A stretch of DNA of 64,000 nucleotides from Paraburkholderia fungorum (GCF_902833645.1 NZ_CADFGE010000008.1:1-64000); one strand, 5' to 3'; counted from the stretch's first letter, positions 24,035-32,556 are shown. A program made the numbers and translations. The notes: generated by a model not told the origin, from the letters alone.

Positions 24035-24997
24035 TCAGTGCCCCGCGCCGGTCACCAGTTGCAACGGCGTTTCAATGACTTGCGACAAGTCACTTTCCTT
24101 TCGCTGTTCGGTCACTGCCTTCAACGCCACGTCGACACCGAATACAGCTTGCCGATCGGCAAACTGATTCATGGTCGCGAGCACGCGGCCGTCGGCGAGC
24201 AAGGGTTTAATCGCATCGCTGTCGTTATACCCGGTGACATAAACACCACCGGTTCTCCCCGCGTCGCGAACAGCATCTACCGCACCCATGGCCATATTGT
24301 CGTTACCGCACATCAATGCACGGATCTGCGGATAGTCTCCCAACATCTTCGACGCGACGTCCCGCCCCTTCGCGTAATCCCAGTCGCCGGACTGTATGGC
24401 GACGATCTTCATGCCGGCCTCGGTCATTGCGTCCTTGCCGCCGGCCGTGCGTTGCTGCGCATTGCGATCGGCGGAGCTCCCTTCGATGATCCCGACCTGA
24501 TCGCCCGCCTTGAGTCGCTGCGCAAGATAATCGCCCACCTGCTTCGCGCCCTTGTGGTTGTTCGGGCCGACAAAGGGCACGGAGATGTGAGCGGCATCCT
24601 GCAACGCGTCGTCAAGCGGGTTGTCGATGGTAATTATGATGATGCCCGCCTTGACGCCCCGCGCTACGACCGCTGTCAACGCCTTCGAGTCAGTCGGCGC
24701 GATGACGATCGCATTCATCCTCGCTTTGATCAGTTCGTCGACCATTCGTATCTGTACAGCCGTACCGTCCTCCGTTGCCGTTCCCCGAATGGTCAAAGCG
24801 AACTGCGACGCATAGTGCTTCTGATAATTCTGCGCAGCGTTCAGCATCGCGACCGTGAACGGATCGGACATCGACTTCAAGACGAGGGCAATCTTCAGCT
24901 TGCCGCCCTGCATTGCATCGACACGAACCGTACCTGTCAGGCCTGCCGCGGCCAGCGTGGCGGCAACCAGCAAGCGGCGGCGCATCCTCTGTGTCAT
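24035..24997 (-). CDS. Ribose-type ABC sugar-binding protein (orphan)
   Basis: A 320-residue periplasmic binding protein of the peripla_BP_4 (RbsB) family. A twin-arginine-like or Sec signal (MRRRLLVAATLAAAGLTG) precedes the mature protein. Family segments are KIALVLKSMSDPFTVAMLNA, AIVIAPTDSKALTAVV, GIIIITIDNPLDD and ALMCGNDNMAMGAVDAV. The ATG at 24997 has GGAGAG in front; a longer frame has no support. No permease or ATPase gene is adjacent, so it is an orphan that must share a transporter or act in sensing. It sits 62 bp downstream of the LRR-kinase gene in the same direction and may be co-transcribed with it. Confidence 0.85.
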   Translation of the reverse strand: MTQRMRRRLLVAATLAAAGLTGTVRVDAMQGGKLKIALVLKSMSDPFTVAMLNAAQNYQKHYASQFALTIRGTATEDGTAVQIRMVDELIKARMNAIVIAPTDSKALTAVVARGVKAGIIIITIDNPLDDALQDAAHISVPFVGPNNHKGAKQVGDYLAQRLKAGDQVGIIEGSSADRNAQQRTAGGKDAMTEAGMKIVAIQSGDWDYAKGRDVASKMLGDYPQIRALMCGNDNMAMGAVDAVRDAGRTGGVYVTGYNDSDAIKPLLADGRVLATMNQFADRQAVFGVDVALKAVTEQRKESDLSQVIETPLQLVTGAGH

Positions 24998-25059
24998 TGA
25001 GTTTCTCTCCTTGGACACACACGGACGGCTGTTTGCATCGCGTCCGCCCCTAAAACGGA

Positions 25060-26439
25060 TCAAACTGCCGCCAACGCTGCTGTGTCCCGATCGCCCGCGC
25101 CCGATAGCGGCCGCAGAACGGCAGCGATATCGTCGAACAACGGCCGGCTGCCAATGTCCTCGCTCAGGCAATGCGCTTTTAACGCTACCAGCTTCGCCGC
25201 GATATCCACGTTCGCATCCAGTCCGTCACATCGCTCGATCAATTCCTCGAGCAGACAACCATACGCCCTGACTTCGAGACGTTGCAATGCATCACTGAAG
25301 TCCCCGTTATCGGCGATGTGGAAAGACGCCGCGCCAAAATCGCCCAGCAATACGCTACCCTGCTCACTGCCAGCGCCGTACAGAATATTGTGCGCGTACA
25401 GATCGCCATGCATCACCCCTTGACGATGCAGATGACACGCCGCTGACGCGATACCGTACGCAATACGTAATACTGAGGCCAACCCGAAGCGCATGCCTTC
25501 ACGATAGACGTCGCGCGTGCATGACTCGAGGCTGGGTGGGCCCGCAAGATTGGCGAACTGCGGATCGATCAGCTCCATCACCAGGCCATGTGCGCCGGCT
25601 GGATGGTCCTTCACCTTACCCACCACCGGAATCAGGTTCGGATGATCGCCGGCACGAATGCAGGCCGCCATCTCGCAGTCGGGCAATCCGTCGCTCGTTA
25701 CCGCACCCTTGAACAATTTGACGGCCACCGGCCTGCTCGCCTCGTCATGACGGGCGGAAAGCGCCGCGCGATAAATGACACCGGACGCACCCTCGCCTAA
25801 CTGCGCTTCAAGTTCCAACGCATTCCATTGAATAGCCGCGATCGGGGTGTCGATCAGGACTGACGCGGCCAGCGCTTCACTGAATGGATTGCCGGCGTAC
25901 GCCAGCCACGCAAGCCGCGGCAGGCACAACAACCACGCGGGCAGTTCGTCCAGTTGATTCGCCGCGAGACGCAGCAGTTCGAGCCGCGAGCAGGCTGCCA
26001 TTTCCTCGGGCAATGCGCGCAGCCGGTTACCGGCAAGCATCAACTTCTGCAGTTGCGAGCAGGCGCCGATTTCAGGCGGCAGGACTTCGACCTCGTTGTC
26101 GGTGAGGATCAGCCAACGCAACAACGGTGGCAGCGATTTACCCGAAACCTCGCGAATACGATTGGCCTTGAAACCGACCATGCTCAGTTGTGAACACTGC
26201 CCCAGCACTTCCGGCAATTCAGTGAACCGGTTGTCAGAGGCAAAAATGATGCGCAGCTTTCGCAGCCTTGGCAAATCATCCGGCAGCGTTGAAAGTGCAT
26301 TACCCGACAGATCGAGAATTTCCAGCGTGTCGGCCAGATCGAAAATCTCACGTGGAAATTCGCTCAGGCCGTCCGCCAGAGTGAGTCGGCGGGTACCCGC
26401 CAGTTGTCCGGCGCGCAGTTGTTCGAGGGTCGTGGTCAC
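25060..26439 (-). CDS. Leucine-rich-repeat protein kinase
   Basis: A 459-residue fusion. Residues about 15-200 hold roughly seven leucine-rich repeats, for example ILDLSGNALSTLPDDLPRLR and LMLAGNRLRALPEEM. Residues about 210-450 form a Ser/Thr-kinase-like domain: glycine loop LGEGASGVIY, VAVKLF with the ATP-binding Lys, catalytic loop VMHGDLYAHNILY and Mg2+-binding LLGDFGAAS. In the catalytic loop the usual HRDLKxxN is HGDLYAHN; the loss of the Lys after Leu is found in some bacterial kinases and may lower activity. No signal peptide or membrane helix is seen, so it should be cytoplasmic. Function unknown; the neighbour downstream is an orphan sugar-binding protein. Confidence 0.88.
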   Translation of the reverse strand: MTTTLEQLRAGQLAGTRRLTLADGLSEFPREIFDLADTLEILDLSGNALSTLPDDLPRLRKLRIIFASDNRFTELPEVLGQCSQLSMVGFKANRIREVSGKSLPPLLRWLILTDNEVEVLPPEIGACSQLQKLMLAGNRLRALPEEMAACSRLELLRLAANQLDELPAWLLCLPRLAWLAYAGNPFSEALAASVLIDTPIAAIQWNALELEAQLGEGASGVIYRAALSARHDEASRPVAVKLFKGAVTSDGLPDCEMAACIRAGDHPNLIPVVGKVKDHPAGAHGLVMELIDPQFANLAGPPSLESCTRDVYREGMRFGLASVLRIAYGIASAACHLHRQGVMHGDLYAHNILYGAGSEQGSVLLGDFGAASFHIADNGDFSDALQRLEVRAYGCLLEELIERCDGLDANVDIAAKLVALKAHCLSEDIGSRPLFDDIAAVLRPLSGAGDRDTAALAAV

Positions 26440-26657
26440 AGTCGTAGAGAAAATATCCGCTCGCCGGTAAGCGATGCGTCGAAGGTATCAATTCTACTGA
26501 GTCCCGGGCCGCGTGCGGAATTGGATAGCAAGATCCGGCGTGACCTCGGCGCGAACAGCGTTTAAGCTGTCAGATACCGGAGGGTCAAGGCGCCGCGAGT
26601 TTGCAGCCGCTCGCGTCAAGCCATCCCGGCCCCCAGCCAGCCCCAGGAGCAAGCAAA

Positions 26658-27278
26658 GTGACATACGCGTACAAGTTAATGCATTCGCCCGTCGGCGAGT
26701 TGAAGCTCGTTGCTAACGGCAACCGGCTCGCCGCCATTCTCTGGGAGAACGACAAGCCGAACCGGGTGCGCCTGCCGGAATCGATCGAAGCGGCTGACCG
26801 CCCGATCCTGCTCGAAACCGAGCGTCAACTAAACGAATATTTCGCGGGAACGAGAGACCGGTTCGACCTCGAGTTCGACTTCCAGGGAACGGAGTTCCAG
26901 AAGAAGGTTTGGGCGGCGCTCCTGACGATCCCGTTCGGCGAAACACGCAGTTATTCGGACATCGCTACGCAAATCGGAAACATCAACGCGGTGCGGGCCG
27001 TGGGCGCGGCGAACGGCAGAAACCCGATCTCGATCGTGGCGCCATGTCATCGCGTGATCGGTGCGTCCGGCGATCTGACCGGCTTTGCCGGCGGCCTCGC
27101 CAACAAGATGTTTCTTCTGTCGCTTGAAGCCGGGCAAACTTCGCTGGAAGCAGCGGCGGAATCGGCTACGGCTTCAACCACCGCAACGGCAACGGCAATG
27201 GCTAGTTGGGAAGCTCCGACGAAAACGGCGCGCCCGGCGCCCGCTCGTGGGACACAGAGCTCGCTGTTTGGTAACTGA
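26658..27278 (+). CDS. ogt: Methylated-DNA-protein cysteine methyltransferase
   Basis: A 206-residue DNA repair protein that transfers the alkyl group from O6-alkylguanine to its own cysteine in a single-use reaction. The active-site motif is APCHRVIG; the preceding GETRSYSDIATQIGN and VGAANGRNPISI are typical of Ogt. The start is a GTG at 26658 with AGGAGC 7 bases upstream; an ATG nine codons later would also fit. The C-terminal tail (about 165-206) is unusual, rich in Ala, Thr and Ser (ATASTTATATAMAS) and not part of the family fold. Its stop lies inside an 11-bp tandem repeat. Confidence 0.9.
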   Translation: MTYAYKLMHSPVGELKLVANGNRLAAILWENDKPNRVRLPESIEAADRPILLETERQLNEYFAGTRDRFDLEFDFQGTEFQKKVWAALLTIPFGETRSYSDIATQIGNINAVRAVGAANGRNPISIVAPCHRVIGASGDLTGFAGGLANKMFLLSLEAGQTSLEAAAESATASTTATATAMASWEAPTKTARPAPARGTQSSLFGN

Positions 27279-27313
27279 GGGGTAACTGAGGGGTAACTGA
27301 GCGGTAACGGAGT
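27270..27313 (+). repeat. 11-bp tandem repeat over the ogt stop codon
   Basis: The unit GGTAACTGAGG occurs about four times in tandem. The first two copies are exact, the third differs in its last base, and the fourth is degenerate (GGTAACGGAGT). The ogt stop TGA lies in the first copy. The unit is not a multiple of three, so copy-number change would shift frames beyond the stop. Confidence 0.75.
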
Positions 27314-27756
27314 GGCACGATTCTGAGTGCCTGCGTGCGGGATTCCTTTTTCATGTTGAGGCGGGTCTTGTCGTCGATCATCGCGCGAAGTGCCTGGAAC
27401 AACGCCGTTGCGTCCGGGCCTCCGGCGAGGCGGCGTGGCAGCGGCTTTCGTGAATCGGCACGTGCGGCGAATGATTGACGCCACTGCCGGACTCCAACGG
27501 CGCAGGCGCGAGCACGCTGCGTCAACCGCAATCGTCGAGCAAAAGTTCTTGCGCCACGATCTCAGGTGTTGCATAGCGCCACAGCGAACGCCCCAGCAGA
27601 GCGCTTAGAGGCATGCTGAATTCAGCGGCACGCGCCGACGAGCACGCCAGCAGACGATTCGATCCATTGCTTCTGCCCGCGCCTAAGCATTTCCTAAGCT
27701 GGCCCCGCTAAGATCCGGGACGCGATCCATCACATGCCCCTCAAAAACCTCCCTGC
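27279..27756. other. Gene-poor region between ogt and the PAP2 gene
   Basis: About 480 bases hold no convincing gene. Minus-strand frames here are Arg-rich and lack ribosome binding sites. The end of the stretch contains the likely promoter for the PAP2 gene. Confidence 0.45.
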
Positions 27757-28359
27757 ATGAACCCACTCGAAGCCTTCAATCAGGCGCTCTTTCTGATGAT
27801 CAATGCAACGCCGTCGACGCCAGCCTGGCAAATCGACATGGCGCGCATGATTGCTGAGTACGTCATTTATCTCGTTCCGCTGTCGCTGACCGCGATATGG
27901 TTCTTTGGCGACGAGCGTCAGCGCGAAGTCGCGGTGCGCGCGTTTTGCGTAACCCTGCTCGCCCTCGGGCTCAATCAGATTGTCGGTCTGGTTTGGCCGC
28001 ATCCCCGGCCTTTCGTGATCGGACTCGGTCATACGTTTCTGGAACACGCGCCCGACCCATCGTTCCCAAGCGACCATGGGACGATCGTCTCGTGCATCGC
28101 ACCGAGCTTGTTGCTGGGCGGCATGAGACGGTGCGGCATGCTGATCCTGCTGTCCGGTCTCGCGGTGGCGTGGGCACGCATCTTTGTCGGCGTGCATTTC
28201 CCGCTCGACATGGTTGGCGCAGTAGGCATGGCATGCGTGGCCTACCTGCTGACCGCCCCGCTGTGGCGGCTGGCCGGCGCCACGGTGATGCGCGGCCTTG
28301 TTACCGTGTACCGCAAATTACTGGCGTGGCCGATCGGGCGGGGCTGGTTATCCTCGTAG
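27757..28359 (+). CDS. PAP2-type undecaprenyl-diphosphatase (BcrC-like)
   Basis: A 200-residue integral membrane phosphatase of the PAP2 superfamily, about five membrane helices. It releases phosphate from undecaprenyl diphosphate, recycling the lipid carrier for cell-wall and O-antigen synthesis. The three phosphatase motifs are VWPHPRPF, PSFPSDHG and ARIFVGVHFPLD, with the catalytic His in PSDH and GVHF. The short size and motif order fit BcrC rather than PgpB. The ATG at 27757 is fixed by the opening MNPLEAFNQALF. A strong hairpin follows the gene at 28425-28459. Confidence 0.88.
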   Translation: MNPLEAFNQALFLMINATPSTPAWQIDMARMIAEYVIYLVPLSLTAIWFFGDERQREVAVRAFCVTLLALGLNQIVGLVWPHPRPFVIGLGHTFLEHAPDPSFPSDHGTIVSCIAPSLLLGGMRRCGMLILLSGLAVAWARIFVGVHFPLDMVGAVGMACVAYLLTAPLWRLAGATVMRGLVTVYRKLLAWPIGRGWLSS

Positions 28360-28424
28360 GCCAGTGTGGGCGCGCGGGCCTGCGCTTCGGATCTTCGAGC
28401 GCCGCTGAGGCGCAACCATCGGTT

Positions 28425-28459
28425 GCACCGCCCGCCAAGGCCTGATTGGTGGGCGGTGC
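28425..28459 (+). terminator. 14-bp hairpin after the PAP2 gene
   Basis: GCACCGCCC (28425-28433) pairs exactly with GGGCGGTGC (28451-28459), extended inward by five pairs including one G-U. The loop is GGCCTGA. A short T-run (TTT) follows. It probably terminates the PAP2 transcript and lies before the convergent DLH gene end. Confidence 0.6.
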
Positions 28460-28539
28460 TTTGGCAACGGCCAAACCCTGCTTGATGGGCGCGTGAAGAT
28501 CATTGCGCCCGGCATGCAGTGCAGGCTCGCGCTCGCCGG

Positions 28540-29247
28540 TTACTTCCAGAGCGTACGGCCGAAAAACGTCAGGGTGCGGTCCCAGGCCCGCTGCGCCCAG
28601 ACCGGATCGAATTGGGTCCGGGAGATACGGCCCGGCCCGACTGCCGTCTCGTTAGCAAACGAGTGATACGCGAGATAGCGATGAAACTCAAAGTCGACAT
28701 TGGCTGCGATGAGCTTCGCCTCCAAAGCATCGACCGTCTCTGCCGGGAAGAACTCGTCCTGGGTCGCCCAATGGCCAAGAACAGGAACCTTGATTTTCGA
28801 CGCGTCGATGTATTCGAGCGGCGGAAAGCCGTACCACACCACGCCGGCCGCCACCTCCGGGATATTGCATAGCGAGAGCCAGGTGAGCGCGCCACCCATG
28901 CAATAGCCGGTCACACCGACGCTCGCCGCATGCTGCTTCAGGTACTGAACGGCGCCCCGCACGTCCTGAGTAGCGGCGTCGCCGAAATCAAGCCCGCTCA
29001 TCAGATGGTGCGCCTCTTCCTCCTCCACCGTCGATTTGCCGCGGTAAAGATCGGGCACCAGCGCCAGATAGCCGGCTTGCGCGAGACGGTCGGCCACCCC
29101 GCGGATCTGGTCGTTCAACCCCCACCACTCCTGAATCACAACGATGGCAGGCGCGCCTTCTGCTTTATGCGGCCTCGCCAGATAGCCCTGGACTTCCTTG
29201 CCGTCCGGACGGTGAAACGTGATCATCGATCCTGTGCTCTGTGTCAT
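28540..29247 (-). CDS. Dienelactone hydrolase family protein
   Basis: A 235-residue alpha/beta-hydrolase of the DLH family. The catalytic triad is visible: C116 in the nucleophile elbow GYCMGG, D164 in TQDEFFP and H195 in AYHSFAN; E40 in VIQEWWG is the residue that activates the Cys. Classical DLH opens dienelactone in chlorocatechol breakdown, but many family members act on other small esters or carboxymethylene lactones, and no aromatic pathway genes are near. The ATG at 29247 has GAGGAA upstream. It is monocistronic and convergent with the PAP2 gene. Confidence 0.88.
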   Translation of the reverse strand: MTQSTGSMITFHRPDGKEVQGYLARPHKAEGAPAIVVIQEWWGLNDQIRGVADRLAQAGYLALVPDLYRGKSTVEEEEAHHLMSGLDFGDAATQDVRGAVQYLKQHAASVGVTGYCMGGALTWLSLCNIPEVAAGVVWYGFPPLEYIDASKIKVPVLGHWATQDEFFPAETVDALEAKLIAANVDFEFHRYLAYHSFANETAVGPGRISRTQFDPVWAQRAWDRTLTFFGRTLWK

Positions 29248-29414
29248 CGGTCATTCCTCGAAGTAGGCGGAGCCGTTAGCATAGCGCCAATGCGAGGAAC
29301 CCTGCCGAATTCAGGCTTTACTTAAAAGCGGTCAATATGCCGTGCAGTGTTTTCACGAGCGTGCTTATGCGCCTTTCCGCGCGCTTCCTGGGCCGCCTAT
29401 TCATAAAATATTGT

Positions 29415-29430
29415 TACTAACCAGTCAGTA
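29415..29430. promoter_or_regulatory. TetR-operator-like dyad without a regulator
   Basis: TACTAACCAGTCAGTA has the TAC-TnACCnGTnAG-TA dyad form typical of TetR/AcrR operators. Twelve of sixteen positions are symmetric. No tetR gene lies within several kilobases, so it may be a leftover of lost genes or a site for a distant regulator. Confidence 0.3.
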
Positions 29431-29541
29431 CAGTACGGCGGGATTCGCCCCTGCAGTGTAATAACGCCCAATTGACTCACTACGCGATCGCAACGCGCGC
29501 TATTAGGAAGAGACAGCATTCAACCAAGGAAATCCCTACGC

Positions 29542-29565
29542 CAACGTCAGGGTTTCCTGACGTTG
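29542..29565. repeat. Perfect 10-bp inverted repeat
   Basis: CAACGTCAGG (29542-29551) and CCTGACGTTG (29556-29565) are exact complements around GTTT. There is no T-run, so it is either an operator or a hairpin in an unannotated transcript. Confidence 0.45.
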
Positions 29566-29813
29566 AATTCGGTGACGCCCGATCAGCAAAATTTTTTGAC
29601 GCCTTTATGCTCAACCGAGGCTTTTAGTTTATGATCACTCCCCAGCGAAGTCGGCTATCTAAAAAGACAAGCTTGTTCTGCAACGATCCGGCGCGAAATT
29701 GTTAAATTTAAGCATGCGGCAAAAATTTCCACCACCCGCACTGAATTCGTAAAATTGACTGATTACCGTCTCTCAGGTTCTGGCATGCAATCCTCGGACG
29801 CCAGAGTCTTTTC

Positions 29814-29841
29814 AGCCGACACAATGTGTCGGCTTTTTTTT
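29814..29841 (+). terminator. Orphan intrinsic terminator (possible sRNA 3' end)
   Basis: AGCCGACAC (29814-29822), loop AAT, then GTGTCGGCT (29826-29834) form a perfect 9-bp stem followed by seven further T residues. This is a textbook plus-strand terminator. No plus-strand gene lies within 1.4 kb upstream, so it probably ends a small RNA or a very short transcript in the AT-rich region. Confidence 0.75.
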
Positions 29842-30119
29842 GCGGGTTAGCCGCAGAAATAAACTTCGATCCGGCGATTTTCGAAGGCATTAATTAAACA
29901 GAAAAATTAAATCTCCCGCAAACCTTTGCGAGATTAAATTATTTTCAAGGAAGTCCGGCCATATTGGCTCGATAGCGAACACTATCTCGATCGACAAACC
30001 CAAACGCGCAATTAAGAGATAAAGAGGGATTAGCATTCCCGCGAAAGACGTAGCGCATCTATTTGTATGACAAATAACTGGAAAACCGAACGCAACAGCT
30101 ATAACCGCTGGTGCGGTAC

Positions 30120-30345
30120 TCAGGAATGAGGCAGGAACCCGGATACTCCGGTCAACCCCGTTTCCAGCATCTGCCGATTATTCGTATATCCAACGCACAC
30201 ATAGCCTTCCATATCGAGCGCACTGCCCGAGGGTGAACATCACGCCGGCTTGTTCGATCAGCGTAGCGCAAAACTCCACCGACGAGATCGGCAGATCGTA
30301 CTTCAGCAGCGCGGTCGTTCCCAACTTCGGCTTGATATATGACAT
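30120..30345 (-). pseudogene. Frameshifted 3' end of a PLP aminotransferase gene
   Basis: Reading leftward, the frame from 30345 encodes KPKLGTTALLKYDLPISSVE and FCATLIEQAGVMFT, the C-terminal region of a class I/II aminotransferase. The expected continuation (SGSALDMEGYVCVGYTNNRQ) is found in the next frame, so one extra base near 30230 shifts the reading. The frame closes at 30120. Most of the gene upstream is missing, since the dehydrogenase gene ends 11 bases away. It was presumably the last gene of the D-amino-acid operon. Confidence 0.7.
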
Positions 30346-30356
30346 AGCCGGCTCGC

Positions 30357-31598
30357 TTACCGGAACCGCTCGGGACGAAACGGATAGGGATCGGCGCAAG
30401 GCGTCGCGCCCGTCATCATTTCCGCCAGCAAACGGCCCGTCACGGGACCGATCGTCAATCCGTGGTGGTTGTGGCCAAACGCGAACCAGAGTCCTCGATG
30501 GCGAGGCGCTCGCCCTATGACGGGCCGCATGTCTGGCGTGCAGGGACGCAAGCCGATCCATGGCGCGTCGTCCAGCCGGCGCCCCAAACCGAAAACCGGC
30601 CGGGCGACGCTTTCTGCGCGCGCAAGTTGAATACCCGTTGGCGGTGCATCCCGGCGGGCGATTTCAACACCCGTCGTCAAACGCAAGCGGCCTTCCATTG
30701 GCGCCACCACGTACCCTCGCTCCGTATCCACAAGCGGCACCGAGAGCAGTGGTTTCGTGGCCTCGTAGTGCATGTGATAGCCGCGCTTCGCGCGCAGCGG
30801 TATGCGATATCCGAGCGGCTCAAAAACTTTATCGGACCACGGGCCGAGTGCCACGACCACCTCGTTGGCACTGATCCTGCCTTGGGACGTCTGCACAGTC
30901 CACGCATCGGCCTCCTGACGCACCGTACTTGCCTCTCCGGTCAGCAACGTTCCGCCGCCGTCCTCGAACAACCGTGCATATCCCTTCGTCAACGCGCCTG
31001 GGTTGGAAATACTCTTCGGGTCCTGCCAATGCAGGGCGCCACAGAAACCGCTGCCCAACCCAGGCTCGCGCGCCAGCAGTCGCGCGGCATCGAGCGTCAC
31101 CACGCGCAACCCATATTGACTCGCGATGACCTCGGCGGCTGATGCCTGCCGTTCATATTCGGAGCGCGTGCGAAATGCCTCGATCCAGCCGCCGTCATGC
31201 GCGAGTCTCTGAAGACCGGCACGCTCGATCAGCACATCGTGTTCGTCGACGCTTTGGCGGATCAACGGCAGCATGTCGCGTGCGGCCGCTTCCAAGCGCT
31301 CCGGCGACGACTCCCACCAGAATCGCGCGAGCCACGCGGCAAAAGTCGGCACAGCCTTATAGTCCCAGTACAGGTCGATCGAACGATTGCGCATGTAGCG
31401 CAGCAGTGTTCCGAAATCGCGCGGAAACGCGTAAGGGACCACCGACGAGCGTTCGATCAAACCTGCATTGCCAAAACTGGTCTCTTCACCAGGGCCACGC
31501 CGATCGACGAGCGCCACGCGGCGGCCACGATCCTGCAGATGCAGCGCCGACGACACGCCGACGATCCCGGCGCCCAACACGATTACATCGAAATCCAT
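30357..31598 (-). CDS. FAD-dependent D-amino-acid dehydrogenase (DadA-like)
   Basis: A 413-residue FAD oxidoreductase of the DAO superfamily that oxidises D-amino acids to 2-keto acids. The dinucleotide-binding motif GAGIVG is at residues 9-14, with E/D of VALVDRRGPG closing the first fold; ETSFGNAGLI and the C-terminal FGHNHHGLTIGPVTGRLLAE (FAD-binding) are DadA-like. Its start lies 3 bp from the stop of the binding-protein gene, so the two are coupled. Gene content with an ornithine cyclodeaminase-family enzyme and a YheO-type regulator mirrors dauBAR, where DauA oxidises D-arginine; here the sequence is closer to DadA in length. The keto acid was probably reaminated by the neighbouring lost aminotransferase. 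Confidence 0.85.
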   Translation of the reverse strand: MDFDVIVLGAGIVGVSSALHLQDRGRRVALVDRRGPGEETSFGNAGLIERSSVVPYAFPRDFGTLLRYMRNRSIDLYWDYKAVPTFAAWLARFWWESSPERLEAAARDMLPLIRQSVDEHDVLIERAGLQRLAHDGGWIEAFRTRSEYERQASAAEVIASQYGLRVVTLDAARLLAREPGLGSGFCGALHWQDPKSISNPGALTKGYARLFEDGGGTLLTGEASTVRQEADAWTVQTSQGRISANEVVVALGPWSDKVFEPLGYRIPLRAKRGYHMHYEATKPLLSVPLVDTERGYVVAPMEGRLRLTTGVEIARRDAPPTGIQLARAESVARPVFGLGRRLDDAPWIGLRPCTPDMRPVIGRAPRHRGLWFAFGHNHHGLTIGPVTGRLLAEMMTGATPCADPYPFRPERFR

Positions 31599-31601
31599 AA
31601 G

Positions 31602-32390
31602 TTACTTCGCGATGATGTCGCGCTTGAAATACTTCTGCGAAAGATTGCTGAGCGTGCCGTCCTTCTTCAAGGCGTCGAGCGCGGCATCGATCTTTCCGGC
31701 CAGCGCCTTGTCGCCCTTACGCAAGCCAAAACCGGTGCCTTCGCCAAGCGTTGCCGGATCGCTGAGTGGCTGGCCGACAATCGCATAGTCCTTGCCTGAG
31801 GGCTTGTTCAGAAAACCGTCTTCAACCGTCTGCGCTTCCTGGACGGCCGCATCCAGTCGTCCTGCAACGAGGTCGGCATACACCTGATCCTGGTCCTGAT
31901 AGGAGACGACCGATACGCCGGCATTCGCCCAGTGGCGCTTGAGGAAATCCTCCTGCGACGATCCCTGCAGCACACCGACGCGCTTGCCCTGCAGGCTCTT
32001 CACGTCGGGCAGCAGGGACGAACCGCGCCGGGCCACCATCACGATCGGCACCACGTAGATAGGCGGCGTGAAATCGATGGACTGCTTGCGCTTGTCCGTG
32101 ATGTTCATGGCGGAATTGATCACATCGAATTTGCGCGCCTGCAACGCGGGAATCAAGCCGTCGAACGAATTCTCCACCCACTCGCATTTCACCCCCATCT
32201 TTGCACACACCGCATTGCCGACATCAACGTCGAATCCTTGCAATTGCCCCGTCGGCGACTTGCTCTCGAACGGCGGATACGCTGCCTCGATGCCGAAACG
32301 CAAGGCGCTTTGAGTTTCCGCGCTGACAGTGCCGGCCGAACCGATTAACGCAGCCGCGACGAAAAATGACAGTGAAAGCTTCAGAGACAT
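31602..32390 (-). CDS. Amino-acid ABC periplasmic binding protein (PBP2 type)
   Basis: A 262-residue extracellular solute-binding protein, family 3. A signal peptide (about 1-24, FFVAAALIGSAGTVSA) precedes the mature domain. It has the family signature GFDVDVGNAVCAKMGVKCEW, then ALQARKFDVINSAMNIT, RVGVLQGSSQEDF and the hinge TGFGLRKGDKAL. This type often binds basic amino acids such as Lys, Arg and ornithine. The ATG at 32390 was chosen over a TTG four codons upstream. It leads the leftward half of the D-amino-acid cluster, facing the cyclodeaminase gene across a 240-bp promoter region with a 21-bp palindrome. No permease gene is adjacent. Confidence 0.88.
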   Translation of the reverse strand: MSLKLSLSFFVAAALIGSAGTVSAETQSALRFGIEAAYPPFESKSPTGQLQGFDVDVGNAVCAKMGVKCEWVENSFDGLIPALQARKFDVINSAMNITDKRKQSIDFTPPIYVVPIVMVARRGSSLLPDVKSLQGKRVGVLQGSSQEDFLKRHWANAGVSVVSYQDQDQVYADLVAGRLDAAVQEAQTVEDGFLNKPSGKDYAIVGQPLSDPATLGEGTGFGLRKGDKALAGKIDAALDALKKDGTLSNLSQKYFKRDIIAK

Positions 32391-32514
32391 GATGGATCCC
32401 AAAGTGGTTGGAAGGTCGCGAATTCAGGGCGAGAACGGTCGCTGACAAGGCGCCGTCTGGAAGCCACATGAGAAACAAAGGAGACAGGCTTCTCACACTC
32501 GCTCTGGAACAACA

Positions 32515-32527
32515 GTCTATTCTGGAC
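32515..32527. promoter_or_regulatory. Second, weaker copy of the palindrome
   Basis: GTCTATTCTGGAC matches the core GTCCAGACTGGAC at 9 of 13 positions. Its centre lies 46 bp from that of the perfect site. Two spaced sites would suit a dimeric repressor acting on both promoters. Confidence 0.4.
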
Positions 32528-32556
32528 ATTGGTAATTGCAAGCAATTTTCAAAAAT

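Larger units (their letters stand above)
29248..30119. other. AT-rich gene-free region
   Basis: About 870 bases whose base composition is visibly more A/T-rich than the neighbours, with no credible gene on either strand. It contains a TetR-operator-like dyad (29415-29430), a 10-bp inverted repeat (29542-29565) and an orphan plus-strand intrinsic terminator (29814-29841). On the right it meets a decayed aminotransferase gene. It may be a foreign or degraded insertion. Confidence 0.55.

Noticed and set aside
29708..29890. 60-codon minus-strand frame in the AT-rich region
   Set aside because: It runs antisense through the intrinsic terminator and has no family likeness.
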